From assembly GCA_019649035.1 (NCBI GenBank), contig BMAT01009355.1:29536-68062 (forward strand): a stretch of 38,527 nt of DNA. The letters run 5' to 3'. The DNA comes from Elysia marginata (lineage: Eukaryota; Mollusca; Gastropoda; Plakobranchidae). The position numbers and the translations under genes are program-made. Positions 1-11,621 of the stretch are shown one piece after another; within the stretch, counting starts at the first letter, position 1, and the number at the start of each line of letters is the position of its first letter. Below the pieces are notes generated by a model, which did not search any database, had not been told where the DNA came from, and saw only the letters and a list, made by a program, of their open reading frames with translations.

Positions 1-1054
1 AGAGAGAGAGAGAGAGAGGGTTTGAAAAGTCCTTGGGTTTGTTTGGCAATACTGATAGACACAGATGGACTGGTGTCAAACTAAGCACTTTGTTTACTTT
101 GTCACAGATTACTTGTTTCGCAAACAAAACCCTACACATTAATTGCCCACAGTACCATTGTGTAAGCAAAGTCTATAGTGTTAATTGACTTGCAAGTAGG
201 TAAAAAAAATGCTGGTTTTTAACAAAGTAAAAATAAGCTGTTTTTTTAATCTGCTCTAGCTCATTACATATCAACTATCACAAAAACTCGCTCATCAGGA
301 AGAGTTTATATTTTTTTTTTAAAATGAAGGCAAAGAGCAGAGAAAAAGATTTGACTTGGTTAAAAATTGACTTAGGTGACGTCAAGTTTAGTGGAGTTGT
401 CTTTTTTATAATGTCCTTAATTTTTCTACAGCACAGTATGGTTTTCCAAAAAATGAAAACAGAAACCAAGTAGTTCCAGATGTAGATCTAAATTAACTAG
501 TAAGCTGTACAAGCAAAATATTTTCAACTAGCATTAAATGTTTTGTTTGAATATAATGCCTACTATGAGTAGAATTTAACCCCACATCATAGAATTTGAA
601 ATTAAAATAATACCAGGTAATAAAAATAATGATTACAATTATGATGATGACACCGAAACTAACAATAGTAAACAATTCAGAAGCCTCAGGTGATTGTTCA
701 TATTCAGTTTTGATTTTTGATATTTGCATTAGAGGAAAAAAAATAATATTCACAGTTCTATCATACCATATAAATCAGTTTATTTGTCATCTCTTTAGAA
801 GAAACAACAAACCTATAAAATGGAAAAAAAAACCAAAGAAAAAAAAAGAAATAAAAATTGCCTAAACAAGTAACAATGTAGGCCTGCTCAGAGTTCAAGG
901 AAAGATCTTTGATTTTTTTTTGTGTTTGATTATGATGCTTTGGTCCTTAAAATAAAAGAAATAAATGTTAACTGCTTTTTTTGGATCCATTGTTCATTAC
1001 ATTCCTGATTTGGTAAACTGAGAATATAGTACAGTTAAGTGCTATTCACAAAGT
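1..1054. other. 3' flank of the SLC52 gene, no gene recognised
   Basis: AT-rich DNA beginning with an (AG)n run at 1-18. Short open frames here are not supported by homology I recognise. One on the minus strand at 493-753 encodes an Ile/Val-rich stretch produced by ATC/ATT-rich DNA. Confidence 0.6.
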
Positions 1055-1125
1055 TTTATTACAGCTTGATAACCTCTTTCTGGAAAGAACCCTTGAAACT
1101 ACTTAATTCAATATTGAGCTTTATT
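1055..1125 (-). terminator. Candidate polyadenylation signals for the SLC52 gene
   Basis: Two AATAAA hexamers on the minus strand lie downstream of the stop codon, at 1125-1120 and 1060-1055, about 290 and 355 bases past it. In AT-rich DNA the hexamer occurs by chance, so this is only a candidate 3' end. Confidence 0.3.
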
Positions 1126-1413
1126 TTGACTAGGCTCTTTCCTAGCCAAGTAAATGCAAGGATGCCAAATGATCTTTGGAAAAAAAAACCCTGTAAAATG
1201 AGTTGAGCACATCATCTTACCATGTCAAACTTATAGGCACAGGTTGACCAGTAGATGAAGGATAAAAAATAGAAATTACACACAACCAGTATGTTTCCAA
1301 AGGTGGAAAAAAAAGAAAAAGAAGGCCTGAAAAGCTGGAGATTTGTTATCCCTGTATACATCAGCCAGATTTAAAAGAACATAAAAAAACTGCAACACAA
1401 GATAATAATCTAT

Positions 1414-1620
1414 CTATATGAGACACGGGTTACCCTGTGTAAATACTTTGTAGACATTGATTAAAAGAAACGCAACCAGTGCCCCCGCTAAAGAGCCCAT
1501 TTGAGTAAAAGCTCCAACCCACAGCAAGGCCTTTCTGCCTTGTCCTTCTTCTCGAAACGTGGAGGCAATACAAACTTTGGAATAGGTCAGGACAAAAACT
1601 ACCAAGATCCAGCACAGCAC
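1414..1620 (-). CDS. SLC52A3-like: SLC52 coding exon 3 (last two spans and stop)
   Basis: Encodes residues 491-558, from [16 protein letters not shown] to GNPCLI and a stop. The acceptor is TTTTGTCAG just right of 1620. The span with [13 protein letters not shown] matches the C-terminal span of human RFVTs, and the protein ends shortly after it as they do. An overlapping open frame at 1430-1627 is a shadow. Confidence 0.93.
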   Translation of the reverse strand: MLCWILVVFVLTYSKVCIASTFREEGQGRKALLWVGAFTQMGSLAGALVAFLLINVYKVFTQGNPCLI

Positions 1621-4469
1621 CTGACAAAATGAGAAAAAAAGATCACTTTAATCATTATTTAATGTTTTGATTATTGTTTCCATGCAGAAAATTTTCTAAA
1701 TTGCAATGTCACTACAGTATCAGATAAGGGACTTAAGACTATTGATATTTCTCAAAGTCTACATTGGTAGCAACTTAATATCTTTTCAAAAGAAATGTTT
1801 TGGATGATAACAGGCCATGGGGAAAAAAAGCATGGCATAGTATGTTAAACTCAAGGTTTACTGCAAGGGGTAACGGTTTCCACTTAATACTTGAACAAAA
1901 AAAGGAACTACTAATTTTACTCCTATCACCTTAAAAGCTAACCTAAAGTGTTTTTAAAAGCATTTTGCTTAAAGGTAATGATTGTTAGCTGTTACTCTCA
2001 GTTAAAAAATAATAAACATTTGAAAATATGTCAAAGTTTAGATACAGTGTATTTAAATGTGTGGTCGAGTCCAGACAATTTGACATGGATGATTTGAATA
2101 ATTGTGTAATTCAAACTTTATTTGTTTTACAGACCTTAATTTTCTTGTATAAATTATACTGATATGTTGAAATGCAATTAATAAAAGTTAAATGTTGGTC
2201 CCATATGGTTTGAAATATGCAGACTTAACTGTACCTTTAAATTCGCACAGCCATAAAGCCACAGCCTTAATTAAAATTAAAGAAAAATGTATTCCATAAA
2301 CATTAAATGAGATGATTAAAAAAACTTACCAGGACTGTAGTTCCAGCCATCATACCAACAAGGGGGGGATTTGGGCTAGCTGCTGCAGTGAACACTATGT
2401 AACCAGCTAGTGTTGAGCCTAATGCTGTCATCACCAAAGTCGAAAAAATAGATGAGATTGTAATAAGAGAAGCTGCAAAACAAGCCACTGGATTGGCAAT
2501 TGCTGCCAATGTGACGCTCAGGTGGTAGGGTTTAATTCCATAAGGCAAACAAGAGTATGTCTGAATAGAAGGAAGCACACCATTAGAAACTGCATTCAGC
2601 CATGCTGTGAGAATAAGAAATAGGATTAACTTGGCTTTAGACATCTCCATTTTTGGCTTCTCACAGAAGGATGTACTTGAAGAGGACTCTTCTTCAAAGG
2701 CACCAGATGACTGTGAGCAGTTCAGCTGTTCAGTCTCAGGTGAAGGCTTTTTGGACTCAAGCAGTTCAAAATTATAAACATTTGCATTTTTTTTCTTGTT
2801 TTTTTGGCTTTCCAAATACTTCTCCAGTTCGTTGACTGTTTTACAGTTAAATTCACTTAAAGCAGCACTTTTAGTGCTTCTACAGTCATTGGGTAATAGG
2901 TCTTCAACTTTTTCAAGCATAGCTAACTCAGAGGAGTCTCCAACAACTTCTATTCCCTGACTGTTGTATTCTCGCTTACAGTAACTCCAGTATTTAAGCA
3001 AAGTAAAGGAGATGTTGCTGAAGATTAGAAAGATCATGAGTATGAAGAAAAAAGTGCTCACCGAAAATCTTGGCTCCTGATACTTTGGATAAACATAGAG
3101 CACAGGTGATTCAGTTGATTCCGTACTTCTTTGCATAGCAATAGGGTATGAAAAGTTGAATTCAGAGCTTTCAAGCAAACCTTTGTTAGTATTGTTATTG
3201 TAAAACTTAGAGAAGGTTTGTTCTATTTGAGAATCATTCCCACCTGATGCTGATGAGGCCATTACAGTCACACACTCCATACTGCCTGCGCCCTGACCTA
3301 AGGCTACAAGACTGGGGATAAGCCCACTGAATCCCTCACCAATAAAGTAGGCTGTCATATACTGAGCCTTTAGAGTAAACATAAAAGGTAGAAAGGCCAC
3401 TGAGGAGGTGCAATCCACCAGGGCTAAGAAGAACTGCAGGATAAGAAGTGCAGTGCTATGTTGTGTACCTGCAATTTCTGAGGTAACGTCCCACAGAAAT
3501 GCCAGGAGAAGACATGCCATAGCACCCATGGCAATGATGGTGTAGATGACAGGTGTCTCAAAACTTTGATGTGGATACCTCCAACTAGCTAGTGTGTAGA
3601 TTAAGGGGGCCACATTAGCCAGCTGTGGAGAAGAAAAGCAGATGCCATTTTCAATCATTGATCCCTTTCTTGACAAGATTGTACACATTCAGTAAGTTTT
3701 TGAGAAATTTATCTGCAAATGTTTACTTAGTTAAACATCTGTCTCAACAAACCGATAAATATTTATAACATAAAAAAAATTGGCATAGTTAAGTAATCCT
3801 TTCAACTTCATTTTAAATCACTTAGGTATATTGATACTAAAACAGTTCATTGCAAAGCAGGTATTGGCATTTAAAAAAATTACATTTCAGAAACTTACTT
3901 GTAGTTGTACAGTGCAACATTTTTTGGTAATTATTGTATCGAAAAGAATTTTTTTTTTAAGATAGCAAGAAAATTTAGCAGTTTATAGTTGTGGACTTTA
4001 ATTCATAATTCCCTTCGAGCATATTAACAAATTTTTTAAAGCTGAAAAGATCTTCTATTTTCATCTGCTATTTGAATAGTAACTGACAAGAAAAAGTAAA
4101 CAATTACTGATGTAACGGTTCAATCTTTACATAAACTCATTACTTTTCTATTTTTTTTTAAAGTAATATCAGGAACTGGTTTATAACAAAAACTAGCAAA
4201 CAGTCTCCTTTAAAAATCTATATATTATTTATCAGTTCATGTTTGTAAAACCTCTGACCCAATTGCAGCAAGAAAAAAAATATGTTTCCTGCCTGAATAA
4301 TAATGGACATGTACGAGGGCAAATCCCAGCCTTCTGGGAGGTTCTGCACCAGGATAGGCAGCTCCACCCACAATCCATTGATGTCAACCCACGATGCGAT
4401 ACCAAACAAGATGACCAAGACATACACCAGTGCATTCACATTTCCACAGCGGCACAGATCTTGACTCAT
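1414..4469 (-). CDS. SLC52A3-like: Riboflavin transporter, SLC52 (RFVT) family, complete, 3 coding exons
   Basis: Carries riboflavin across the plasma membrane. The coding sequence joins 4293-4469, 2330-3622 and 1414-1620 (all phase 0) and gives 558 residues. The N-terminus has the family signature NGLWVELP followed by LPEGW-LPSY. Exon 2 carries [44 protein letters not shown] and the ANP-ACF segment. Exon 3 carries the last two membrane spans, with ALLW-GA-TQ-GSL-GAL. About 11 hydrophobic spans are expected. The extracellular loop at about residues 172-245 has sequons NDS, NNT and NFS. The cytosolic loop at about 271-387 is acidic and Ser-rich and roughly twice the length in human RFVT3 (469 aa in total). 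The start ATG sits in a good context (CACC before it). Family membership is near certain; which vertebrate paralogue is closest is not decidable here, since invertebrate genes usually predate the A1/A2/A3 split. Confidence 0.95.
2330..3622 (-). CDS. SLC52A3-like: SLC52 coding exon 2 (most membrane spans and both large loops)
   Basis: Encodes residues 60-490. The acceptor is a clear pyrimidine tract ending in CCACAG before CTGGCTAATGTG. The donor is CTG followed by GTAAGT. The Met-initiated extension upstream of 3622 (to 3688) reads through the acceptor and is intronic. Two loops are longer than in human relatives: the extracellular one with three N-glycosylation sequons and the cytosolic one containing a run of Lys/Asn (QKNKKKNAN). 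Confidence 0.93.
4293..4469 (-). CDS. SLC52A3-like: SLC52 coding exon 1 (start codon, TM1 and start of TM2)
   Basis: Encodes residues 1-59, starting MSQDLCRCG and ending SIIIQ. The open frame runs on to 4218, but homology stops being convincing after the Gln. The next exon resumes exactly with the family segment [11 protein letters not shown], so the exon should end at CAG (4293). The bases that follow on the minus strand are GCAGGA, so the donor is GC rather than GT; no GT lies at a workable position nearby. Confidence 0.85.
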
Positions 4470-4497
4470 GGTGCTTTATAATTATGATGATGATAAC
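4470..4497 (-). other. Probable 5' UTR segment with a splice acceptor at its upstream end
   Basis: On the minus strand the start codon is preceded by 28 bases and then by TTTTATTATAG (AG at 4499-4498), which is a plausible acceptor. This suggests that an upstream non-coding exon is spliced in. A GTAAGT on the minus strand at 4872-4867 is one possible donor for it. There is no transcript evidence here. Confidence 0.35.
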
Positions 4498-7400
4498 CTA
4501 TAATAAAACAAAAATATGTGTCAGTGACCTTGCAATGAACCAATTAGCCAGAAAATTTAAGGCTCAACAATATCTTTTTATTTCAATAAAGTATGAATGC
4601 ATAACCTGACAGGTTTGCACCCTGCTCTTAAAGTCAAATAAAATGGAAGACCAGCGTGTGCTGTGATCCTTTTAAAAATTGTAATAAATTTTTATCTTAC
4701 ATTACAAAACTTATAAAGACATCAAGATTGATTCTCAGAAATAATCAATAGAGTTCACTTATTCTTTAATAAACAAGAATAAAAATAATTTTAACCGGTT
4801 ACAAAATGACCAGGAATAAAAAAAAACAGTTTCAAAAGCATACAGGGTTACAAGCTTTAGAAATACACTTACACTAAGTAAACAGGCTCTAACTCTATAG
4901 ATGAAAAACTTTAAAATAATTATAAATTGTCTTACTGATTTGCAGACTCTTGATCTAAATGTGATAATATTTGTAATCAATATTTAAATATTTTTACAGC
5001 TCCTTCATAAGCTTTACTTAAATTGTAGCTTTTCAATTTTCTCAAAATCCCGCAAAGGCCACTTAACACATTTGTGAGAATGTGCTTGTTTGGTTTATAC
5101 AGGTTGTAATATAATTTAGCTTCTCTCGGAAGTTCAATTTACAATAACGAATATATGGGGTCAAACTGTTTCATAGTTTTATACGCATCTTTCTCCCTTT
5201 CTATGCATCGGACGCTTGCAGCGTCCAACCGTCTATATAAAATGGTGCGTCGCATGTTGACAGCGTCCCGCCATTGTTATAGACAAATCTATAGACGAAT
5301 CTTCTTATTTTGATTGATTGCCCAGATGATAAACTTTCAAGTAAAATAAATTTATTAATGTAAAAATGATAGATAAAATGTAGATCGATATTATTAACAG
5401 CACACCAGTGAGGAAATTCTGCCTTTAACTTCTAAATTTAAAGCTGAATAAAAAAAAGTTGTTACTGTTGGAAACAAACGAAAAAGCGCCCTAGATTCTA
5501 GATTTAGATCTAAAAGCAAATACGTAAATTTATTTTAAAATTATCTGTCACTCCTGCACTGTTTTTCCTCTTCCAGCTTTGATCTTCAGCTCAGATCAGA
5601 AAAACTGCGTGTCCCATGGTGCTCATTCTGGATTGGCAAGGTATCTAGAATCTAGATATAGATCTAGATTCTTGGTACACCAAAAGATCTAACTCTACAT
5701 CTAAAATCTAGATCTATCTAAAACTGACCACTAGTCTTTTGCGTGTCATTGACGTAATTTATTTATAACATACTGAAACAATTTGGCCTATACAATAGTA
5801 TTCATGTAGACCGGTATGACCTACGGTAGGGCCATGGGTAGGCTCTTTCGTAAGAAACGGACTCTGTGACCTTAAGTTTCGGTTTTGTTTTCATCCAACC
5901 TCCACCCACTCCTATGACCCACTCTCATTGTCATAGACATTCGTAGGTTGAAACCTTCCATGCATGAAATGCACCCATATCGCCAACATTAATTTATATT
6001 GAATGGTGAATTCATAAAAAGATTCTTTCCTTCACAATAAAAGCAATCTTAATTCTGTAACGTTACAAGATTTATTTGCGTAAATTGCGTGCGTGAGGAG
6101 CAACACTTCTGAAAAAAAAGAGCTAAATGAAAGAAGACAAGCGGACCGCATGATCTAAAAAGTAGAAAGGGTCCGCAGATCCTGGGAAAAAGCCCATGTT
6201 TTGCCAGGCGTACAGTGATTATTCAGGAAGGTTAAAAATTTCCCGGAACCAACTGCAGCTTAAGCTAGATCTAATGTCCGGTTCTAAGACGGGTTTTTAA
6301 GCAGGAAGCTTTGTGTACCCTTTTTAGAACATCTCTTTTTAGGCTCAAATGTGTTATGTTTTGCTATGGTAAGGGTTTTAAACAACCCAAGGTAAAAAAA
6401 AAGAAAAAAAGGAAACAGTTCTGAAGTAAGATCTGAAGATAGTGTAAAACAAATCGACCATGATTAACACTAGTTTGTCTCACCTGTGGGCGTCACCGGC
6501 ATCAAAGACTACAATTTTTTCCCCATTTTCCCTTTATATGCACACTCATTCCGTTGATATTGACTAGATCTAGGTTGGATTCTCATAAGGCTGATGGTTT
6601 TCCTGTCTCTTTTGCCCTCCAAATTCCCCTCGCACACAGTTCTCAACAGGGAACATGTAATTGGATCGCGTGGGGCATAAGCAGCATATTTAACTTGCCG
6701 CTTTATCATCATCAGCAAACCAAGTAAGGCTCCATTTCTTTCGGGGACGTTGGCATTTGTTCCCTTCTTTGTCTATTTGACTCTTAAAGTACACCGACAG
6801 AACTACACCCCAGCCGCGCCAATCCTCCTTTTATTTCCTTTCTGCTGCGTCCATATTACAGGCCATGTCATATCTTTAGCTTCCGATCCAAAGTGTGCTG
6901 CGGTCTTTTCATATGTTGTTCACGACTAAAATTAACTTCTTAGCCATCCCTATTGTCATCTGTATGTCCCTTAGGCATGATGCATCAGCAGGTTTTACGA
7001 AGCCTAGATATCTGAAGTTGTTAAACATTTTCTAAGTTTCTAAGGCAGCCTTGTTTGTCTTAATCACTTTTATCGCGTTTTGGTTAGAATCTACTCGCCC
7101 TCTTTGTATTTAGGCTAAGACCAGCTTTTCTTCCTTACTCATCAACCCTGTGAAGGATTTCTCCTCAATGGTTCTGACCCAAGTCTATCTCGTTGTTCGG
7201 AATTATGAATCGAAAGTGATCTGAGAGTGTTTAATTTAAGCTGCGCATTATTCTTTTTTCCCGATCGAGTCTCACAAAGGGGTGCTCAACCTGCAAGAAG
7301 GAATGCGGAAGAGATATTACAGACTTTAAGCAGCAACACGTGAGTATGACGCGAACGTCTGTGGCGTCTATTTTTAGAAACTGGTTTCATTATTTTTATA

Positions 7401-8680
7401 GTTTCCTCAATCTGCTTTCCCGATTTTCACGTACGCGTAGTGAGACACGGTGCGTGTGCTAAAGGTCTCTAATGTTTATCAAGTTGTGACGTAGATTCCC
7501 AAGATGTGTCGTAGGCATAGGTCAGAACCATTAAAATTTGACCGTCGGGTAAAACAATTGTGAAGTAAGTTAACATTGCAGATATATTCAGAGTCGAATT
7601 TTGTTGGATTAAAACAAAACAAAACAGGTTTTGGAGAAAGAGTAAAGAAAAAAAAACGATTCACGTAGGCTATCATAAAGAAGGCTATCATTAGCCTACT
7701 AGAGAGACAAAAAGCATAATTAAAGCTTGTGAAGTCCAATGATTTGATCTTTACGACTTTCGACACTTTCTACTAAATCAATAAACTGCAAGCTGTTACG
7801 TTTACAGCCTTCAAAACATGCACCCCCTTTGATGAGTATCTGGCCAGCATGTGGGTTACATGACTGGACGTGCAACCTATTGCAGGGATGAAGCAATTTG
7901 TGAGTCAATTATATTAGCGGAAAGGTTGGTACTTATTTTTTTAATCGAACCGGTACCATTGCTGTTTTCTCCACAACAAGTCGACATTGCATCCTGGTAT
8001 ATTTAACTCCACACCTTGGTAAACAACTGTTTGAAGTAATAGTGTCAGCTTGTTAGCGCGGTAAAAATTTCCACAAACTCTTTATTGTTTTATGTTATTT
8101 GGCACTTAGTCTCAGTGAAAGTTGACCTCAAGCTTTTTACTCGGGAACAACAATAACTATTATTTGTGCATTTCAAAGTCTATCAAAAACCATGGTTATT
8201 AAGCTGTATAAAATAGCAGAAAGAGTGATATGTGCAGGGCTTACCAAAACAAGAATTGGAGATTTATGTGTTCCTTATTATTGTTGGTAAATTGAACAAC
8301 GGCAGTGATTCTATCAAGATTTATTTAGCTTGGACATCTACCACCTTGATAAATAAAATATAGTCTTACATAGCCTCTTAAAAATGAGTATCATTTTACC
8401 TTCACTTGATGATAAATTGAACCTTATTTCTATAAAAATCAAATTTTCTTTAAAATCTCAGAATTCATAATTATATAATTCACTGGTCTCAGCACAGGGA
8501 AGATTAAAAAAAGCGCAACTTGGAAGCACAACTCAGTCTCAGCTTACAGCTCATCAAAATTTAAGGGTTCTATTTGCCAGCCCTTCCTGTACCCTTGGTA
8601 ATAATAGTACTTTTATTGCTGTGCACTGATCTCAGGGGATAGCTGTAACAGAAGGGTGGGTCTCTCAAGAAACTTCAATG
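4498..8680. other. Upstream region of SLC52, no gene recognised
   Basis: I find no open frame with recognisable homology. Apart from the cluster near 5.2 kb, it holds repeated AGATCTAGAT-type strings at 5490-5720 and near 6266 and 6565. A minus-strand open frame at 7720-7908 has a protein-like composition but no family I can name. Confidence 0.5.
5205..5290. promoter_or_regulatory. Promoter-like cluster: CG-containing hairpin, TATA box, YY1-like motif
   Basis: A local island of CG dinucleotides in AT-rich DNA. GGACGC (5210-5215) and GCGTCC (5221-5226) form a perfect inverted repeat around TTGCA. CTATATAAAA follows at 5233-5242, and two further GCGTC motifs come after it. Read on the minus strand the right edge is AATGGCGGGA, close to the YY1 core ATGGCGG often found at start sites. 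It lies about 0.8 kb upstream of the SLC52 start codon and could be its promoter. Functional assignment is inference. Confidence 0.3.
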
Positions 8681-8855
8681 CAGTCTAGTCCGATAATCCG
8701 AACACAATTGAAATAAAACCGAACTTCGAATTATCCGTATTTCAACCTATCAATATATTTATATTTTAAGAGAGAAATAAGCTCACTGATACAAATATAG
8801 TTGGAATTTAACAAGTATTCGAATTATCTAAGTTCGAGTTATCTGGACTGGACTG
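8681..8855. mobile_element. MITE-like element with terminal inverted repeats
   Basis: A 175-base element. The left end CAGTCTAGTCCGATAATCC and the reverse complement of the right end, CAGTCCAGTCCAGATAACTC, agree over about 24 bases including the following CGAAC. A second inverted pair (TTCGAATTATC and its complement) lies inside. There is no coding capacity. CAGT termini with GATAATCCGAAC-type repeats recall pogo/Tigger-like Tc1/mariner MITEs. A clean TA target duplication is not visible; the flanks share only ATG. Confidence 0.6.
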
Positions 8856-9998
8856 ATGGTTATTCAGCTTTGCAATGATCATTCTTCCTCTTTCGAAAAC
8901 GTTCATTTATTTTAAAACGTAAGACTAACATTCCAACCCTCTTTTTTTTCTTCTCATCCTTTTCTTTATATTTTTGTTTGTTCTTCTTGATGGTGATGCA
9001 GTCCACGTGATCAAAGCGAAGTTAATACCAAATCACCAGTCATGGCTGAGGCAAAGCAAAGGAGGTGGACAGTGATGGGAGGAACAGATCGTGCTCGATT
9101 AAACTTTAAGCTACAAAGTTCCCAATAACCGAAGAAAAGCAATAGCGATTCAGGCACAAAATGCGTTTTTTTTTAACTTGTGCTTCCTAAGGAACAATTT
9201 GGTGCCTGCCCTTAACTTAAAGACTAACATAAAAAAGAAATAATCTAGTGAGCACACAAACCTTTACGGCCACAAGATACCATATGAGGAGTTTTAACAA
9301 CAAATACTTGTTTTTATAACTGCAGAGAGCCCAAATCCCATGACATAGCCTAAGTTGTTTTGTTAACAAAAGGAAGCTGCATCTTTGCATTTTAAATTGT
9401 TTTTTTTTTTAAAGCAGCTAAAAAGAATAATGACCTGACATAATGTTTCATGCGAGTTTGTGCCAAACGAAGAAGTCGCTAAAATTTTTTCTCAACATAC
9501 AAATTAGGCACTGCCCCCCATCCCACCCACCCATTTCTATATGGAAAAAAATGCAAGCTTATACAAGGTTCGCAGAAAATGTTGTGAGGAGACTTGGCAT
9601 CGTGTTGTAATTCCACACAAAAATCACTGTCTGAGTGTCAGTATAAAACTACAGACACGCAAACGCGTCGTAAATATAAACACCCAAAGAAGAAAAAAAA
9701 GGAAAGCAAAAAAAAACAACAACAAAACAAACAAACAAAAAAACGAAACAAAACATAATAGCAAACGAAAACATCAACAACAATCAAGCTACAAAACAAA
9801 GAAAAAAAAACAACGATTTAATATAAATCTCTCCTATTATGATGGGCCCGAAAAAAATATTTCGTTCTACTTTTCTTATACTTTTAATCAGATCGGTATT
9901 TAGTCCACGGAACATATACTTCATCTCGTATTTTTAAAAGAAAATATCTCTTTCCTCCCCTTTTATAGCTCTTTTTCTCCTCCTCCTCTCTCCCTCTA

Positions 9999-10046
<48 letters not shown>

Positions 10047-11621
10047 CTCTTCTCTCGTTCTCTTTCTTATTTTCCCACCCGGTCTTTTGATTTTCCACCT
10101 CAACTCACAAACTCAGCATTTACGAGTACAATAAGAATCAGTTACATAGAGCCGTCAATTGTTTCATTAGGTCTACATTGTTCTCTCATAAAGCATTTTG
10201 CCAACGACTGTAGATTATAACATAGTATGCAAATATCTCAATGATGTGTTGTAAGAGAGCTTTATTATTATAGTGAACAGCTGATAGAATTAACATCTAC
10301 CCAACATAAATATTAATACTGGTCTACACGGTCTAGGCAGTTAAATGTAGAGACGAAGGCATATAATATGTCAAGAATAAAATTGTGAGATTTTTTTAAC
10401 TTAGCGAATCAAATTTTTGGAACGGCTTATGGTTGAACGTTAACTTTTAAAGAAAATTCTACATTAATAAGAGAAATTTGGTGATGTAGCTATTGTCGCG
10501 GTAGCATTAGAAACATGTTTACTTCCTCGATCTCGTTTATTTTTAAACATTGGCTGATGCTTAATATTTTTTATATTCTTTGTATTTGTTCTTCCACAAA
10601 AAATTTAAATTAAGGTAATATATTTTTTTAAACTCATTGTAAACAACAGGCTCATAAATGTTTGTATGCCAAGACAAGAATTGTATCACTGCACTAGTTT
10701 ATTAACCTTCGAAAACAACAAAATACCCACCTGAAACATGTAGATCTAGGCCTATTTCAAAATAGATCTTCAAAATAGTTGCAGTCTGGTCGACTTGTTG
10801 AGGTAACTTTTGTCATTGATGTATTAACACGTAAAGGCTTTCTTGAAACAAGTTTTTCAAATTACGGTATAGCTTTTTAGATCCTTATTATACAGCACCA
10901 AGATTTGTGAAAAGTGAAAGGACAAAATCGCCCTTTTCTAACTGGCTGAGTAACGCTGAATAAATATTTTTCTAGTCTCTATGGCATTCAAATTACCATC
11001 TGGTTTTACAGAGAATCATCATTTCTTTGAATTCTTTCCTTTCTCGTAACTGGGATTTTTCATAATTCTTTCGGAGCAGAATTTTATTCTTTCTGAACTT
11101 GAAAATGGCATAAATTTAATCATCATGAGTATTTTAGTAAGAGATCCCTATTCTGTACAAGCTTTCTGTTATACTCTCTTACCTTACAAATTGTCCAGAC
11201 TTTTCCTAGCAAAGTTTAAACATCGGGCTTCACGGTTTCTACACCAAACTGCCTGAAGCGATGATAGCACAACCATTTTAAATTCTAATTATTACTTCCA
11301 GCATGTCTCGTGTCACGCTTTCACGCTGCGAAACACGTGAATGTCCTCGCGGGTACGCAAGTGCCCCCTTTCCAAGCGTGTTTTTGTTTTGAGTGCTACG
11401 TCATATAACCTGAATAAGTGGCTCGTGGTACAAGGTGACAGGTTATCTTGTTTCGTAAAGACTAACTGCGTGCACATCTTTTTCTTTCTGATATCACTGT
11501 TTTGAGTATGCCTCTGATTTAAAAATCATCAAAAGAACACCTCATTTAGCAAAAGGAAACACTTTAATATTTTAAATCCCCTACTTCTCCTCACTTCTCA
11601 AAATTAGTTCTTACTGGTTCT
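8856..11621. other. Gene-free stretch left of the assembly gap
   Basis: AT-rich with A-rich simple sequence at 9690-9810, which creates a spurious Lys/Asn/Gln open frame (9541-9903), and a pyrimidine tract at 9960-10070. I recognise nothing else. Confidence 0.5.
10003..10043. repeat. (TC)n microsatellite
   Basis: About 20 uninterrupted TC units within a longer pyrimidine-rich stretch (9960-10070). Confidence 0.95.

Noticed and set aside
493..753. Minus-strand frame with an Ile/Val-rich hydrophobic stretch, downstream of SLC52
   Set aside because: The hydrophobic run comes from ATC/ATT-rich simple sequence. There is no convincing splice acceptor and no family match, and the SLC52 protein already ends as its relatives do.
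6670..6740. Possible FADDD RT-like motif on the minus strand
   Set aside because: A stop follows within a few codons and no other RT motif lies around it.
7720..7908. Minus-strand 62-codon frame with Cys-rich, protein-like composition
   Set aside because: No family recognised, no flanking splice sites evaluated as good, and no neighbouring support.
9541..9903. 120-codon plus-strand frame
   Set aside because: Composed of Lys/Asn/Gln from A-rich simple repeats.
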